From contig NC_030383.2 of the NCBI RefSeq assembly GCF_001625215.2, positions 62,734,949 through 62,798,948 of the forward strand: DNA of 64,000 nucleotides, given 5' to 3'. The notes below the pieces were generated by a model. It was not told where the DNA came from and searched no databases. It saw only the letters and a list, made by a program, of their open reading frames with translations. The position numbers and the translations under genes were made by a program. Positions 22,307 to 34,015 of the stretch are shown here, piece after piece (the stretch's first letter is position 1; every line of letters starts with the position of its first letter). This DNA comes from Daucus carota subsp. sativus (lineage: Eukaryota > Streptophyta > Magnoliopsida > Apiales > Apiaceae).

Positions 22307-22468
22307 GTACATGCTGCGAATCCGGGGCGAACCCGTCGCAACCATGGACATCCTCCGCCTCCACCTGTACATGCTGCGAATCCGGATGCAAGTCCGACTC
22401 TTGGTAGGAAGCGACTAAAGGAAACACGGTACCATTCGGCCCTATGCCAGATTTACGATATTTGTTAA
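22307..22468 (+). pseudogene. Third, partial copy of the peptide exon 2
   Basis: Encodes VHAANPGRTRRNHGH, PPPPPVHAANPDASP, GRKRLKETRYHSALCQ, IYDIC and a stop in one unbroken frame, but has no signal-peptide exon and no acceptor site in front. It appears to be a tandem duplication of the 3' half of the exon in copy B with its AT-rich trailer. It could serve as an alternative 3' end only if splicing skipped copy B's stop, for which no site is seen. Confidence 0.75.
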
Positions 22469-23260
22469 AATATCACTACATTGCATTTGTATTCTATCAA
22501 ATTTTCAAGCTCATGTGACATTGTTTTTGGACACCTCTCTAAATGGGCACATATATTGTTCGACTTGTAGCCGTTTATATTCTAGCTTTACGTCGACCCA
22601 CAACTAATGTGGGACAACTCTTTTAAACCCATACTGAAAGTCCTAAGCCCATATTGGAAGGCCGCCTGTCTTACCCTTAAGTCCATACTGGGTCGTCTGC
22701 TTCTTTCTAGGCCCATTCGGGAGTCCATGTGAAATTGTTAAAGATGGTTCCAATCTCACTTGTTGGGCGCTGCTAAGCGAGCCATAACTCACTATGATAT
22801 TGCCAGTTTTGGACCAAGCCCGCACGAATTTATTTTTGGGCATATCTCAAAAAGCTTCATTGGAGTCATCTGTGTGCCTATATTCAGTATGGCTGCAGCT
22901 TAGATTTGGTTGATACAAACTGCCAAACTAATTTAGAAAACCGTGTTTTCTATTTAGAAAGTCATGGTTCTACGTATGTAGAAAGCTAAAAAGAAGACTC
23001 TGTTGATCTACAATCCTACAGGCAACTTTCCCTGCAATGTTCATCAGGGAAATTGCTCCCTGCATTCATTATGAGGACTGGCAATAGTATATAGTCAAAG
23101 TCAGTTCGTCTCCATCGATCCGTCATGTCATTAGTGCCTATTTTCTTCTTTGAACATTTAGTAATCTTGTGTTAATCCCATATTCATGAATCTTATATAT
23201 ACTAGTTTCAAAAGCCAAAAAATATATTGAAACAAAGTAACAAGTCATACATATAAAGGA
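22469..23260. other. Intergenic region of unclear origin
   Basis: About 800 bases. 22540-22860 is GC-richer than its surroundings, with ACAACTAATGTGGGACAAC and several GGCCCAT/AAGCCCATA words typical of plant repeats; no open frame of note. A GAGGACTGG motif at about 23073 matches the promoter block of the RLK genes and likely belongs to the promoter of the fragment at 23261. Confidence 0.5.
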
Positions 23261-24258
23261 ATGGGAATATTTTACAACCCTCTTGTTCTTTTATTAGCTA
23301 ATGTTCTTTTCATCTCTGTACTTCCGCTGAATATATCATCATCACCGAGAACTGAGGCAGAAGCTCTTGTCAAATGGAAGAACAGTTTGTTACCATCTGC
23401 TTCTCTCGATTCTTGGTCCTCACACAATCTCAAAAAATATTTTTTAGGGCAAGTATATGTATGTATTGTGTGAATTGAAAAAAATATTATCTTAGTAAAA
23501 TTAAAAAATATTATATTAGTCTTAATGATAAAGTAATTTATAATTTTTTTAAAATAAAATTAATAAGAAAAATATGTAATAAGAATATTAATCTATTTGA
23601 TTAGTAATTTAGACTACTAGTTTTTAATAATTAAATACAATGGTCAATACTAGTTTTCGTTTAGACAACTTGTACATTATATTATTTTTAATAATTTATT
23701 TTTTGGATATCTAATTTATTTTAAATTAGGTTTCTATTTAATGTTTATATATTCAATGAAAAAGTTAAATTAGAATTAATTAATTAATCAGTTAGTTAAA
23801 GTTTTACATCAAAATTTAATATATTTTACATTTAAATTAGTTTTTGTATGATTATTATATTTTATAATTATTATATCTTACTATTTTTTACTTGTTTTTC
23901 CAGTTTTTTAATTTTTTATAATTATGTTAAAATAATAAAAAAATGATTATTGTTATTATTTTATATAATACTATTATCTTTTTGTTGTTGGAGCACATAT
24001 TTTAATTTTGCAGGCATCTGGAATCTCAGGCACGACCCTGAACGTATCCATTCGAGAATTCAATGGAACACTTTCTCAATTTGATTTCTCTTCATTTCGA
24101 AACCTCACTTCCTTAAACATGATCAGCAACCTGTTATCAGGTATCATAGCAGTAGAAATTGGAAATCTAACCCAACTTGAGTACTTGAGCTTTCACGACA
24201 ACTATATTACTGGTACCATTCCTTACCAAATTAGTTATCTTCACAAGTTCTCTTCATT
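23261..24258 (+). pseudogene. N-terminal fragment of an LRR receptor gene
   Basis: Begins with the family start MGIFYNPLVLLL, signal peptide, and N-cap [18 protein letters not shown] up to LKK (about 23445). Then come about 570 bases of very AT-rich DNA, and homology resumes at about 24014 with [19 protein letters not shown] and LRRs to ISYLHKF (about 24255). The CNWTGITC Cys pair is lost. At about 24258 the LRR frame runs abruptly into sequence that elsewhere lies behind an RLP gene (18309 onward), so the fragment was cut by recombination. It cannot make a receptor. Confidence 0.85.
23446..24013. other. AT-rich insertion inside the LRR gene fragment
   Basis: About 570 bases made almost wholly of A and T, absent from the paralogues at this position. 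It ends TTTTAATTTTGCAG, a good splice acceptor, and contains GTAAG/GTATG donors near its left side, so it could behave as an acquired intron. No terminal repeats were recognised. Confidence 0.6.
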
Positions 24259-24934
24259 AGTTTATAAAATAAATTATATTTTTTCTATATAAAATTTTAA
24301 ATTATATTTATATAAATCCAAATAACATCTTGTTGTTGCATTGAAACACATAAATGTTGACTAATCTCGCAGTTAACAAAAGAACTCAAATTGAACTACT
24401 CCACAAGCTCAAGGCAGAATTTCTGATGACTTTTCAATTTAACAAATGAATTATATTTATTTTCGTACTAAGAATTTTGAATTACATGTTGAATGTGGGA
24501 CACAATACATAAATGTTGAAATGGATAGACAGAAATTTCGATCTAAAAATTAATTAGGAAAGAATTATTCAATGAAAACATTTCCTCGTTTAAACTATTG
24601 GTCTATTTAAATACTTAAACTTGTTTAATTATTATGACTTTTGATTTTATCAAGAATCATAACTCATTTATATGTTATAACTAACTTATAAGTAAAGAAA
24701 TGAATAATAAAAATATTTTTCGACTTATAAGCCCGAGTTATTGTGAACACAACCATGTCAAGTGGAAATGAAAAAATTGCTGTCAGTGTTCCTCTGTGAG
24801 GCCTACAATGAGATAAATCAAAGCAAGAATTTATATCTGTGGGACAACATTAGGTACACTGCTATAAATCCCATAACATGTTACTAGCTTCTCACAAAAT
24901 GTTAAGCAAGATAACAAGCCAAACAAACAAAAGA
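24259..24934 (+). promoter_or_regulatory. Promoter and leader of the RLP gene at 24935
   Basis: Contains TATA box TATAAAT at 24863-24869, 66-72 bases before the start codon, in the same spacing as TATAAAT (42348-42354) before the gene at 42421. The block is duplicated at 18309-18893. Confidence 0.65.
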
Positions 24935-27900
24935 ATGGGGATATTTCACAATCCTCTTGTTCTTCTCCTGCTGCATGTTCTTTTCATCTCTGTACTTTCA
25001 CTAAAAATAACATCTGGTTCATCACCGAGAACCGAGGCAGAAGCTCTTGTCAAATGGAAGAACAGTTTAGTAGATTCTTCTTCACTTGATTCTTGGTCCC
25101 TAAGCAATCTCAGAAATTTTTGTGACTGGACTGGCATTACCTGCAATACTGCAGGTGCAGTTTCAGAGCTCAACATGTTTGATCTAGGACTCGACGGAAC
25201 ACTTGCTCACTTCAATTTCTCTTCATTTCCAAGCCTCACTTTGTTGGACATGAGCACCAACCTGCTATCAGATAGTATACCAGTAGAGATTGGAAATTTG
25301 ACACAACTCGAGCAATTGAGCTTCAACGGCAACAATCTAGATGGTACTATTCCTTACCAAATTAGTCATCTTAACAAGTTGCAATCTTTAGACTTGGGAT
25401 TTAACTACTTGGTAGATTCGAACTGGTCACTGTTTTTAGACATGCCATACTTGACATCCCTCAACTTGTACAATAATAAACTTGCTTCAGAATTCCCATC
25501 TTTTGTATTTGGTTCTAGGAACTTAACTTCTCTTGATTTGTCGATGAATAAGTTGACAGGCCCCATACCTGAGATGGTGTTTACCCATTTGGCTAATCTT
25601 GAGATCCTCAATCTTGGTAACAATTTGCTCGTAGGGCCATTGCCAAGAAATATTTCCAAGCTTCCCAAGCTAAAAGAACTTCACCTGGGAATAAATAATT
25701 TATCAGGGTCTATTCCTGATAGTATCGGTCAGCTTAGAGAGCTTGAAACACTTGATCTCATTGAAAATCAATTGAACTCTAGTATTCCTCCTGAGCTTGG
25801 TTCATGTACCAAGCTCACCTTCTTGCATCTTGATGCCAATTTTCTTACTGGCCCTCTGCCTTTGTCAATTTCAAATCTTACACAGATATATGAACTAGGC
25901 CTATCGTATAATTTTCTTTCTGGTACGCTCTCACCACATTTAATTGGCAACTGGACGGAGTTAACATCACTGCAGATTTATAACAATACCTTCAGCGGTA
26001 GTATTCCTCCAGAAATTGGTATGTTAACAGAGCTTACGGTCCTCAGTGTGCATGACAATAATTTCACAGGACCAATTCCAAAAGAGATTGGGAACTTGAA
26101 ACAGCTTTCCACATTAGACCTGTCATATAACCATCTAACAGGTTCAATTCCAGCAACAATTGGGAAGCTCATCAATTTGGAAACCTTGCATTTGCGCTTC
26201 AATAATCTTAGTGGTGAATTGCCACCGGAGATTGGAAATCTATCACAGCTAGGAGATGTTTATCTCGACAATAACAAATTGTATGGAGAGCTTCCTGGTT
26301 CAATTGCAAATTTAAGTAATGTGTTAATGCTTTTTCTTCATTCCAACAGATTTTTTGGCAGCATTCCAAAGGACTTGGGGGAATATATGCCCAGTTTGTC
26401 ATATGTTACATTTTCTGACAACAGCTTCTCTGGGGCATTGCCAGAAGGATTGTGTAGAGGTTTGGCTCTTGAAAGGATTTTAGCAAGTGGAAACAACTTC
26501 TCAGGATCTTTGCCGAAATGCCTGAAAAAATGCTCCAAACTAACTGTAGTTAGTCTCCAGAAGAATCAGTTCTCTGGAAATGTTTCTGAAGCATTTGGTT
26601 TGCACCCATATCTCAGTATAATTTCTCTGAGTGGCAATAACTTTACAGGTAAAATCTCATTCCAACAAATAACTTGTTGAAATTTGGCCCTCATTATTGA
26701 AATATAGACCTGGCCTTAAATTTTTACTAGTATGTTTTCACTTTAATACCTTTAATATGGTTTTAACATATTTATGTGAACTCGTTTACATTTGACAGGA
26801 GAAATTCCCACAACATTTTGCAATGCAACATCCCTTAAGGTTCTTGATTTGTCAAATAACAGCTTAAGTGGTGCCTTTCCACACTGTCTGGGAGACCTTA
26901 ACATTAAGCTATCTATAGTGGATCTTCAAAGGAATCAGTTTCGAGGGGCTATAGCACCAACCTTCACGAAGAACTGTCAGCTGGCAACTTTTAACATGAA
27001 TAGCAATGGCTTTGAAGGGCCGGTACCCATAGCCTTGGCCAACTGTAAACAGCTAGAGATCCTCGATCTTGGAAACAACAACATAAGTGACACGTTTCCA
27101 TCGTGGCTACTTACTCTTCCAGGTCTACAAATTCTTGTCTTGAGATCAAACAGACTTTATGGTAAGTTAAGTGTTGGCAAGATAGAACACTCATTCCCCA
27201 AGTTTCGGATCATGGATCTCTCCCACAATCAATTCAGTGGCAATCTGCCAATCAATCTTTTCAAAAATTTTGAAGCTACAATGAATATAAATAAGCTTGC
27301 TGATGTAAATACAAGAAACAGAGGTTCATACTACGATGCTTCTGTATCGTTGATTGTCAAAGGAACTAAGGTTGAAGTGAGAAAAATTCTCAATATTTAC
27401 ACAAGTATAGATTTGTCAAGCAACAAGTTTACAGGAGAGATTCCAGAGGCCATTGGAGAACTTAAGTCTTTCCGGATGCTCAACCTATCTCATAACGACC
27501 TTAGAGGAAGTATTCCATCCTTGATGGGGAACATGACTCTTCTTGAAGCTCTAGATTTATCTTCAAACCAGTTGACAGGTACCATTCCTCGACAACTGAC
27601 TAACCTGACCTTTCTAGGAACCTTAAACCTTTCGCAAAACCATCTTTCTGGACCAATTCCACGTGGAAGCCAATTCAACAGTTTACCCAATGATTCTTAT
27701 CAAGGTAATTTAGCCTTGTGCGGATTTCCTTTGACGGAGAAATGCAAGAAAGATGAACCTCCAACATTACAAGTCGAGGATGAGGATGATGATGACGATG
27801 ATCAAGATTGGTTCAGTTGGAAAATTATGGTATCGGGTTATTTTTGTGGATTAGTATGCGGATTGTCCTCAGGATACATTGCCTTCACAACTGGCAAGCC

Positions 27901-28000
27901 TAGACGGATCGTGATTTTCATTGAAGGAGCTCAGCAAAAGTTCATAAGAAGATACATGAAGATTTCTGAATCACTCTCTTTTAGTGTACAGAGATTCTGA
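24935..28000 (+). CDS. LRR receptor-like protein, Cf/RLP type (complete)
   Basis: Exons 24935-26648 and 26799-28000 join at phase 1 inside an LRR (FTG|EIPTTF) and give 971 residues. The start at 24935 ([17 protein letters not shown]) matches the family; an upstream in-frame ATG at 24878 would only prefix the leader. The signal peptide is followed by the N-cap with DWTGITCNTAG, then some 20 LRRs in exon 1 close to those of the RLKs. Exon 2 carries a different module: LRRs with an island-like stretch (GSYYDASVSLIVKGTK), last LRRs, NLALCGFPLTEKC cap, a run of Asp/Glu (about ten), a Gly-rich membrane helix (SGYFCGLVCGLSSGYIAF) and a short basic tail with no kinase. Known relatives perceive microbial or self patterns and need an adaptor kinase. 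Appears intact. Confidence 0.92.
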
Positions 28001-28992
28001 TAATGTCCAATTATTTGGTATACTAAGCCATGTAGTAGTTTGTGCTGTAATAATAAATTTTACTTCTGTTCCAGTCCACCATTAGTGTTATAATTTCTAA
28101 ATGCAAATCAAAAAAATCAAAACAAAGTCTTCCACATTTAGATCACAAAAGCGTTTAATCTCATCAAAACCTTCCAGTTCAATGTTATCAATGTATTCAG
28201 TTGTAAAACACAAAAGCGACAATAATAATAAACATGATTGAATCAAGAAATGACAACTTATATACACGGCCTGCTAGAATATCATTCAGCGGAAAATTAT
28301 CTCATTCTAAGTTTTTCACGTAGAGCGCTTTTTTCTTTCCGTTGAACGTATGCTACTATCATTCGAATATTCTAGACCAGCTGCCATCAAATAAAAGTAC
28401 AATAGTAATTTACTCTCTTGATCCCAAATTAACGGTCATGTTTAACTTTTTATGATCATATGACTGATCTTGGGCCAAACGAGTTCGAGTCTTTTTGACT
28501 TTGATATTATATATAATAATAGATAGATAGATAGATCTATGATTTAATAAAAGTATAATAAAATAAAAATGATAGATTAGGTATTTGAGTGATAAAATTA
28601 ATTTTAATTAAAAAAATTAGTAAAAAATATAAGTTGTTCGAAAAAGTATACTCTATCATACTAACTTTTGACTTTAAATTAATTTCTGACTTATTTTTAA
28701 GTTTAAACCTGATTTATTACACAAACAAAAAAATTTCGGTTTAAAATTGTAAATGACTTAAATTTCCGATCATAATCCCGGCCGGAAAGGCTCTATACCT
28801 TTTCGGCTTTTCTGTTTTTGTGTGAGCTGGAATATTACAGGAGATAAAATGGGACGTTTACATCTCTTGATATTGAATTCAGAATCTTATTCATTGAAAA
28901 ATATATAATTATGACGACAATTGCACAAGATCATAATATAAAATATCTGGTGCATTTATTCTCAAAAGGCTCTGCTAAATACTGACTACTGA
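28001..28992. other. Intergenic region between convergent RLP and GDSL genes
   Basis: AT-rich 3' flank. Contains a (GATA)n-like run near 28518-28537. No gene signal on either strand. Confidence 0.55.
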
Positions 28993-30943
28993 CTAGTATT
29001 GTGAGGATGAGCATGCCATACTTGGTGGTGTGTTGGGTGGATCAGAAAAAGCTCCAGTAGAAATTCGGTCGAATACAATCTTATCAGCAGCTTCTGAGTA
29101 ATGAATACCATCCCAGCTTATTCTTTCCCGCGGATTTTCGCATGATTTCAGAGTTATTTTCTTCCCATTTATCGTTTTACTAGTCTCGCTACTGAAACAT
29201 GTAAAGTTGTCCCCGTAATTGTATTTTCCTCCGTAACCACAACATGCCTTTAGAGGTTCCTTGAAGCCTGCAAATCAATGTATAAAATCTGGTAAGTTTT
29301 TTTTTTTTTTTGACAAATATGGCTTAAAAGCCTTACAAATAAGTACTCCCTCGGTACCACCCAATTTTTTACACTGGGGGTGGGCACGGAGGTTAAGAAA
29401 TATGTATAAAGCAGTGGAAAAGAGAAAGAAAAGTGGGTGAAGTGGTACGACTCATTGATTTTTAATATATAAAAGAGAGATAATAGTGTGGAAAGTGGTG
29501 GGACTCATTAACTATTTTAGGAAAGTTTTGTAATGTAAAGAAATGAGTGGGACGTCCCAAAAAAAACCGTGTTCTAATAAATTCTGTAGGTGAGCCGTAC
29601 CAAGACTTTTGGCGTCTTTGTAAATGGAGTATTTAACAGAGTAGATATCCACAAGTGTGATTGCAGATGAAGGGAGCTCTCTCCGGAGCTGATACACAGC
29701 CTCCTTCAACTTGTAATTGAAGTGCTTTGAGATCTCATTATGAGGGATTGAGCAACCAGCACTATCGGTATCCTTGTCTGAGACCGGAAAGTTTGTTAGA
29801 ATATAAGGCAGGCATCCGATAGGTCCCGTGTTGTGTATCCAGAATGTTCTGGCCCCCAAGGAGTATATACCCTAAACACCAAAGCATTTCATAAATTGTC
29901 AATCTCACTCGAAATTAAGTCCATTTTTGGGTCGAGAGTACGTAGAAATCTTGTTATTACCTTTACATGAGCTTTGAATCCTTCCATCATATCGGGTACT
30001 GATGCTTTTACGGCCTCTATGGAATCGTTTGTAAATAGTCCCATGCCAATGTCATTTTGGCCGACGTCAATAATATACAGAGCTTTGGAAAAATGTTCCT
30101 TCTTCGGCACCGTGTACTTGAAATTTGGTTCTAATGCACCAAAACGGATCATAGTCACATAGAATACACCAAAACTACATAAGTTAAAGAGTTGAGCGGA
30201 AATTACATCTTAAATTCAAGAGGCGCGTAACTGAAATACCTTCATTATAGATCATCTCTGATCTGTCTTTGAATTGTGTGAATTGTGTGAACTGGACATA
30301 AAGGGGAAAAGGACTCCATCCACGTGGAACAAAGTAGGCTGGGAAGAGGTATTTTGGTTCCGTAATTGTAGATCCTGAGGTTGAAAAACTTGCACCGTGA
30401 CTGAAGTTTGCAGCCATTGAATCAAGGTAAGAGTGGAGAAATGGTTTTCCCAAGCTTTCAGCTGAAACAACACAAATTTCAGGTGTAAATTTTATTAGAA
30501 AGTATATCTGATCCCCTTCAATATCCATTTTACATATTTTTAAAATAATTAATAAATTTCCTTTAATTAATAGTCAAAATTTGGTCAAATTGACCTGTTA
30601 ATAGTCAAAACAGAACACATAATATGAGATGGAGGGAGTATTTCAGATAATTAATCTGAAAATTGAAAATGGCATACAATATGCGATGAGTACCTAGGAA
30701 ATCAATCACGAGACGACCATTGGAGACACGTCCACTTGGTCTGCCAAAGAAAGCATCGCCATTAGGTGGCGACCAGGAGGCGAATGCAGCAGAGATTGAA
30801 CCCGTATCCGAGTTGGAGTCGCCAAAGTTGAATAGAGCCGGATATTCACAAGTCTCTGTTGTGAAAACAGGGCTCGAAAGAAAAGCAAAGGCGCAAAACA
30901 GGAGCAGAAAATAAGCAGCTATGTTCATGCTGAGAGACTTCAT
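28993..30943 (-). CDS. GDSL esterase/lipase
   Basis: Five exons on the minus strand: 30943-30694, 30461-30240, 30130-29961, 29871-29601, 29267-28993; total 395 residues, normal for the family. Signal peptide (YFLLLFCAFAFLSS), then block I FNFGDSNSDTG with the catalytic Ser at about 43, block III GQND (about 181-184), and block V DGIHYSEAAD with Asp 357 and His 360 completing the triad. Wording such as LPYILTNFP and CCGYGGKYNYG places it with ENOD8/FXG1-like, secreted, acyl- or acetyl-esterases of the extracellular space; the true substrate is unknown. The exon 3 start (30130) was chosen because it keeps the phase; the nearer AG at 30117 would not. Intron 4 holds a SINE tail and a Stowaway-like end. 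Confidence 0.92.
29297..29345 (-). mobile_element. 5'-truncated SINE tail in a GDSL intron
   Basis: A T-run followed by GACAAATATGGCTTAAAAGC and CTTACAAAT is the inverse of the 3' end of the full SINE at 61306-61445 (TTTGTAAGGCT.TAAGCCATATTTGTC plus A-run). The promoter part of the SINE is missing. The next bases (TACTCCCTCGGTACC) look like the left end of a Stowaway-like element. Confidence 0.75.
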
Positions 30944-31011
30944 TGTTGTTGAGGATCAAGGATATGAGATTGATTTGAGTATGTATGATTTGAACAAGCC
31001 ATAGGTGCAGG

Positions 31012-31020
31012 GTTTATATA
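31012..31020 (-). promoter_or_regulatory. TATA box of the GDSL gene
   Basis: Read on the minus strand, TATATAAAC lies about 70 bases before the start codon at 30943. Just upstream, 31031-31042 is TGCATGCATGCA, overlapping RY-type CATGCA motifs bound by B3 factors. Confidence 0.5.
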
Positions 31021-31129
31021 GTATTCCTGATGCATGCATGCAGCAGAAATATGTTCAAAGCTTGGAATCTCTGTTATCGGGTGAGCTGGGAGTCTGGGAC
31101 ACCAAACCAAAAACAAAAATGGATCCCGA

Positions 31130-31310
31130 GGAGAGACAGATCTAGGAAGAGGTACGGAAAACATGTCCCTACTAATTTTTTTTTTACATTTTTATATCAT
31201 TCTAAATTTTAAAAAATTATAAAAATACCCCAAAAGAAAAGAATATATATCAATGTTTTTCGAAAATTTGCTCAGTGTCCTTCTAAAATTCGAATCCTAT
31301 ATAGGCCCTG
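31130..31310. mobile_element. Degenerate relative of the hAT MITE in CESA4
   Basis: GATCTAGGAAGAGGTACGG, CATTCTAAATTTTA and CGAAAATTTGCTCAGTGTCC follow the same order as in the element at 45976-46158, but the terminal repeats have decayed. Confidence 0.6.
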
Positions 31311-31497
31311 ATTTGGAGGGGAAAAAAATAAAATCCTTCAAAGTTTTAGACTTATTTCAAAGTTCTGGCCGCCTAATGATTTGAATAAATATTATTTCAT
31401 GACTCATATCAGTCGAAAAAAGAGTTAACAAAAGTGTTATACAATACACTCTTCCCACTTTAAAACTGTTCACAGCAAAGTATTTCCGACAAAGTAC

Positions 31498-31741
31498 TGC
31501 TCCCTCCTTCTCTAGAAACTGATCTCATTTGATATGCAGGAACTGTTCATAACATGAGATAAATTATTAATTTACAACTAATTTATAAGACTAAATATAG
31601 TAATCTTGTCGGATATTTGTATGTTGTGAATACTTTAATACGGTGAAATTTTTATATTTAATACTAATATGAAATTAAAGATATTAATGATCAAAAATGT
31701 GTGTTGACAAACATGAAAAATATTAATAGACGGAGGGAATA
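31498..31741. mobile_element. Stowaway-like MITE, copy B (inverted relative to copy A)
   Basis: Begins CTCCCTCCTTCTC and ends AGACGGAGGGAAT. It contains AACTGTTCATAACATGAGAT and TGTGTTGACAAACATGAAAA, the inverse of blocks in the element at 9765-10030. Confidence 0.8.
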
Positions 31742-32255
31742 TAAAATTGGCTGTTTAAATTAAGTAGCTATTTAATATTATAAAATTGGCGCAGTATATA
31801 TATAAGAACTACTATAAGTAACTGTAGATATCACGAGGCTAAAATCTAAGAATCCGGTGACAAATTATAGTAAGAACTTGACCATGGACATGATGGTTTA
31901 ATTTCATGGGTCCTTTTATTTGGTTTTTTCTATTTTTAATTTTGAACGCATAGTCCATCAATACAGTGACGCAGTACTTCTCTCGATATATGCATACTTC
32001 AGCTTCTGGAGGAAGACCAGAATATTCATCAAACCATCCAAACATGGAAAAAAGCAGTTAGCGGCGGTGGACCGTAATTAAAATGTTATACATTTCTCTC
32101 GAAGAATATATTATGCATTTTTTATAATCAACCGAATGAATAGCAACTTAACAAAATAAGTTTGTCAAAAAAAAAAAAAAAAAAAAAATAAGAAAAATTC
32201 TCTGGTCTCTCACCATATTGTATACATTTGAAATGAACAATTCGAGATATATTTT

Positions 32256-32652
32256 AGGTAATGTTTGGGATTGCTGTTGCAGACAGCAACAGCAGCTTTT
32301 TGCTGAAAAGCAGGTGAAAAACTGTTTGGTAAATCGAAAAGCAGAGCAGGTGAAAAACTGTTTGGTAAATCGAAAAGCAGCTTTTTCGAACAGCAGCTTT
32401 TAGCTGAAAATTAGAAAAAATAGGTCTTACCATACTTTTGGAAAAAGCTGCTTTTCAGCTTTTGCAGAATGTTGTTATAGATTTCATTATAAAACCTCAC
32501 CAAAAACATTAATTTTTTTTATATTATAACTCAAAATAAGTAAATATCAAAAAATTACCAAACAGTTATCTGATTTCTACAACAGCACTTATTTTACCAG
32601 CATTTTTTTTGACAGCACAGCAATTTTTAACAGCACTCCCAAACAGACCCTT
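32256..32652. mobile_element. MITE with GGGT/TGTTTGGGA-type termini
   Basis: Left end GGTAATGTTTGGGATTGCTG, right end AACAGCACTCCCAAACAGAC then CC: inverted. The core repeats CAGCAGCTTTT/AAAAGCTGCT and a 36-bp tandem unit twice (from 32310 and 32346, AGGTGAAAAACTGTTTGG). Such ends are common in hAT-type plant MITEs; target duplication is unclear. Confidence 0.7.
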
Positions 32653-33617
32653 AATCCTTTTATTAGGAGTGATAAAAAACTATCCAAACTGTATAAACCG
32701 CCTCCATCCGATTTTCAATTTTCATGGTACGGTTACAATTTGAATTTTTCACAAATTGCTTGGTGTAATGCGGTGCGATTATATAAGTTGACATATTACT
32801 GTGCGGTTCAAACAACACCGCACCACGATATTATAATATTATATAAATATATTAGTAATCATCAAATAAAATTATATTATACACGTATATATATTATTTA
32901 TAATTATGTTATGTATATATTTGCTAAATGTCTAGTTAATTACTAATTTATAAATTTGCATGCATGACTATAATATCAAATTTTCATGAAATGATTATAT
33001 TTTTATGAAAATTTAGGTTTATAATATTTGTAATTAAGAATATAGACATTTTTGATATTTTATATAATTGTAGTTGTATTGTAAAAAATTAATTTCATAA
33101 AATCAAAAAAGAATCAACACATAATAGAAAAATAAATTCTATCAAAAAATATAGAAAATTGTTAAAATTTATATAAAATGCTAGAAATTTTTATTATTGT
33201 TCGAATTAACTAATATTATCCAACTCTAAGAACAATCGAAATTGGAAAACAATTTATTAAGGACAGGGATATTAATAATTCTTATAGAACAGATAACTCC
33301 TAAATACAATCGTTGAAAATCGTAGGCAATTATGGATTACATTTAAAAATCTCAAATTTAATAACCTATTTGCTTTTCATGTAAAATGAGGTTTAATGTT
33401 GTCCAATAATTTAAGTTAAAAAAAAAAATGTTGTCCAATAATTTCAAAGCTAATATGTTGCACCTGTTGTGAAAGGTGCGGCTAAATAATAAGTAGTGGA
33501 ATGAACTTATAGCGTCCAAGCATTAAAACTCATACTTAAAGGGAATTTAAATCGGTTAATAATTGGTAGTTTAATAAATTTTAAACACATGCATAGTTAT
33601 AATATCAAGACCAACCA

Positions 33618-34015
33618 AAGAGGGACTCCTTATATGGAGTTACATAGTGCGCCACTATAAATCATCAATTTTATTATAAATTCTGTTATAGAATACATAT
33701 AAAACGTGAAACTAATATAGAATACTATAAAATATATCTATTTAAAGTAATTTAACACTTAAAATTTGATGGAAAAAAGTATATTTTCGAAACTGATTCT
33801 ACAACAGAATAATTCTGGATGATTATTATTCTATTATAGAATCATGTTGAGATATTGCATAATTTTAGATGATCCTTGGAATAAAAAAATTGTATAACTT
33901 CGTTTTCGGTTTAATAATAAAAATTTGCAATTATATTCCATAAAAAATATAATAAAATATATATTATGTATATATTTATAATGGTGTGCTACGTAACTCC
34001 ATATAAGAGGGTATG
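33618..34015. mobile_element. MITE with ~30-bp inverted termini
   Basis: The left end reads ACTCCTTATATGGAGTTACA then TAGTGCGCCA; the right end reads the inverse, TGTGCTACGTAACTCCATAT then AAGAGGGT. About 0.4 kb, AT-rich core, no coding frame. Superfamily unassigned. Confidence 0.65.
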
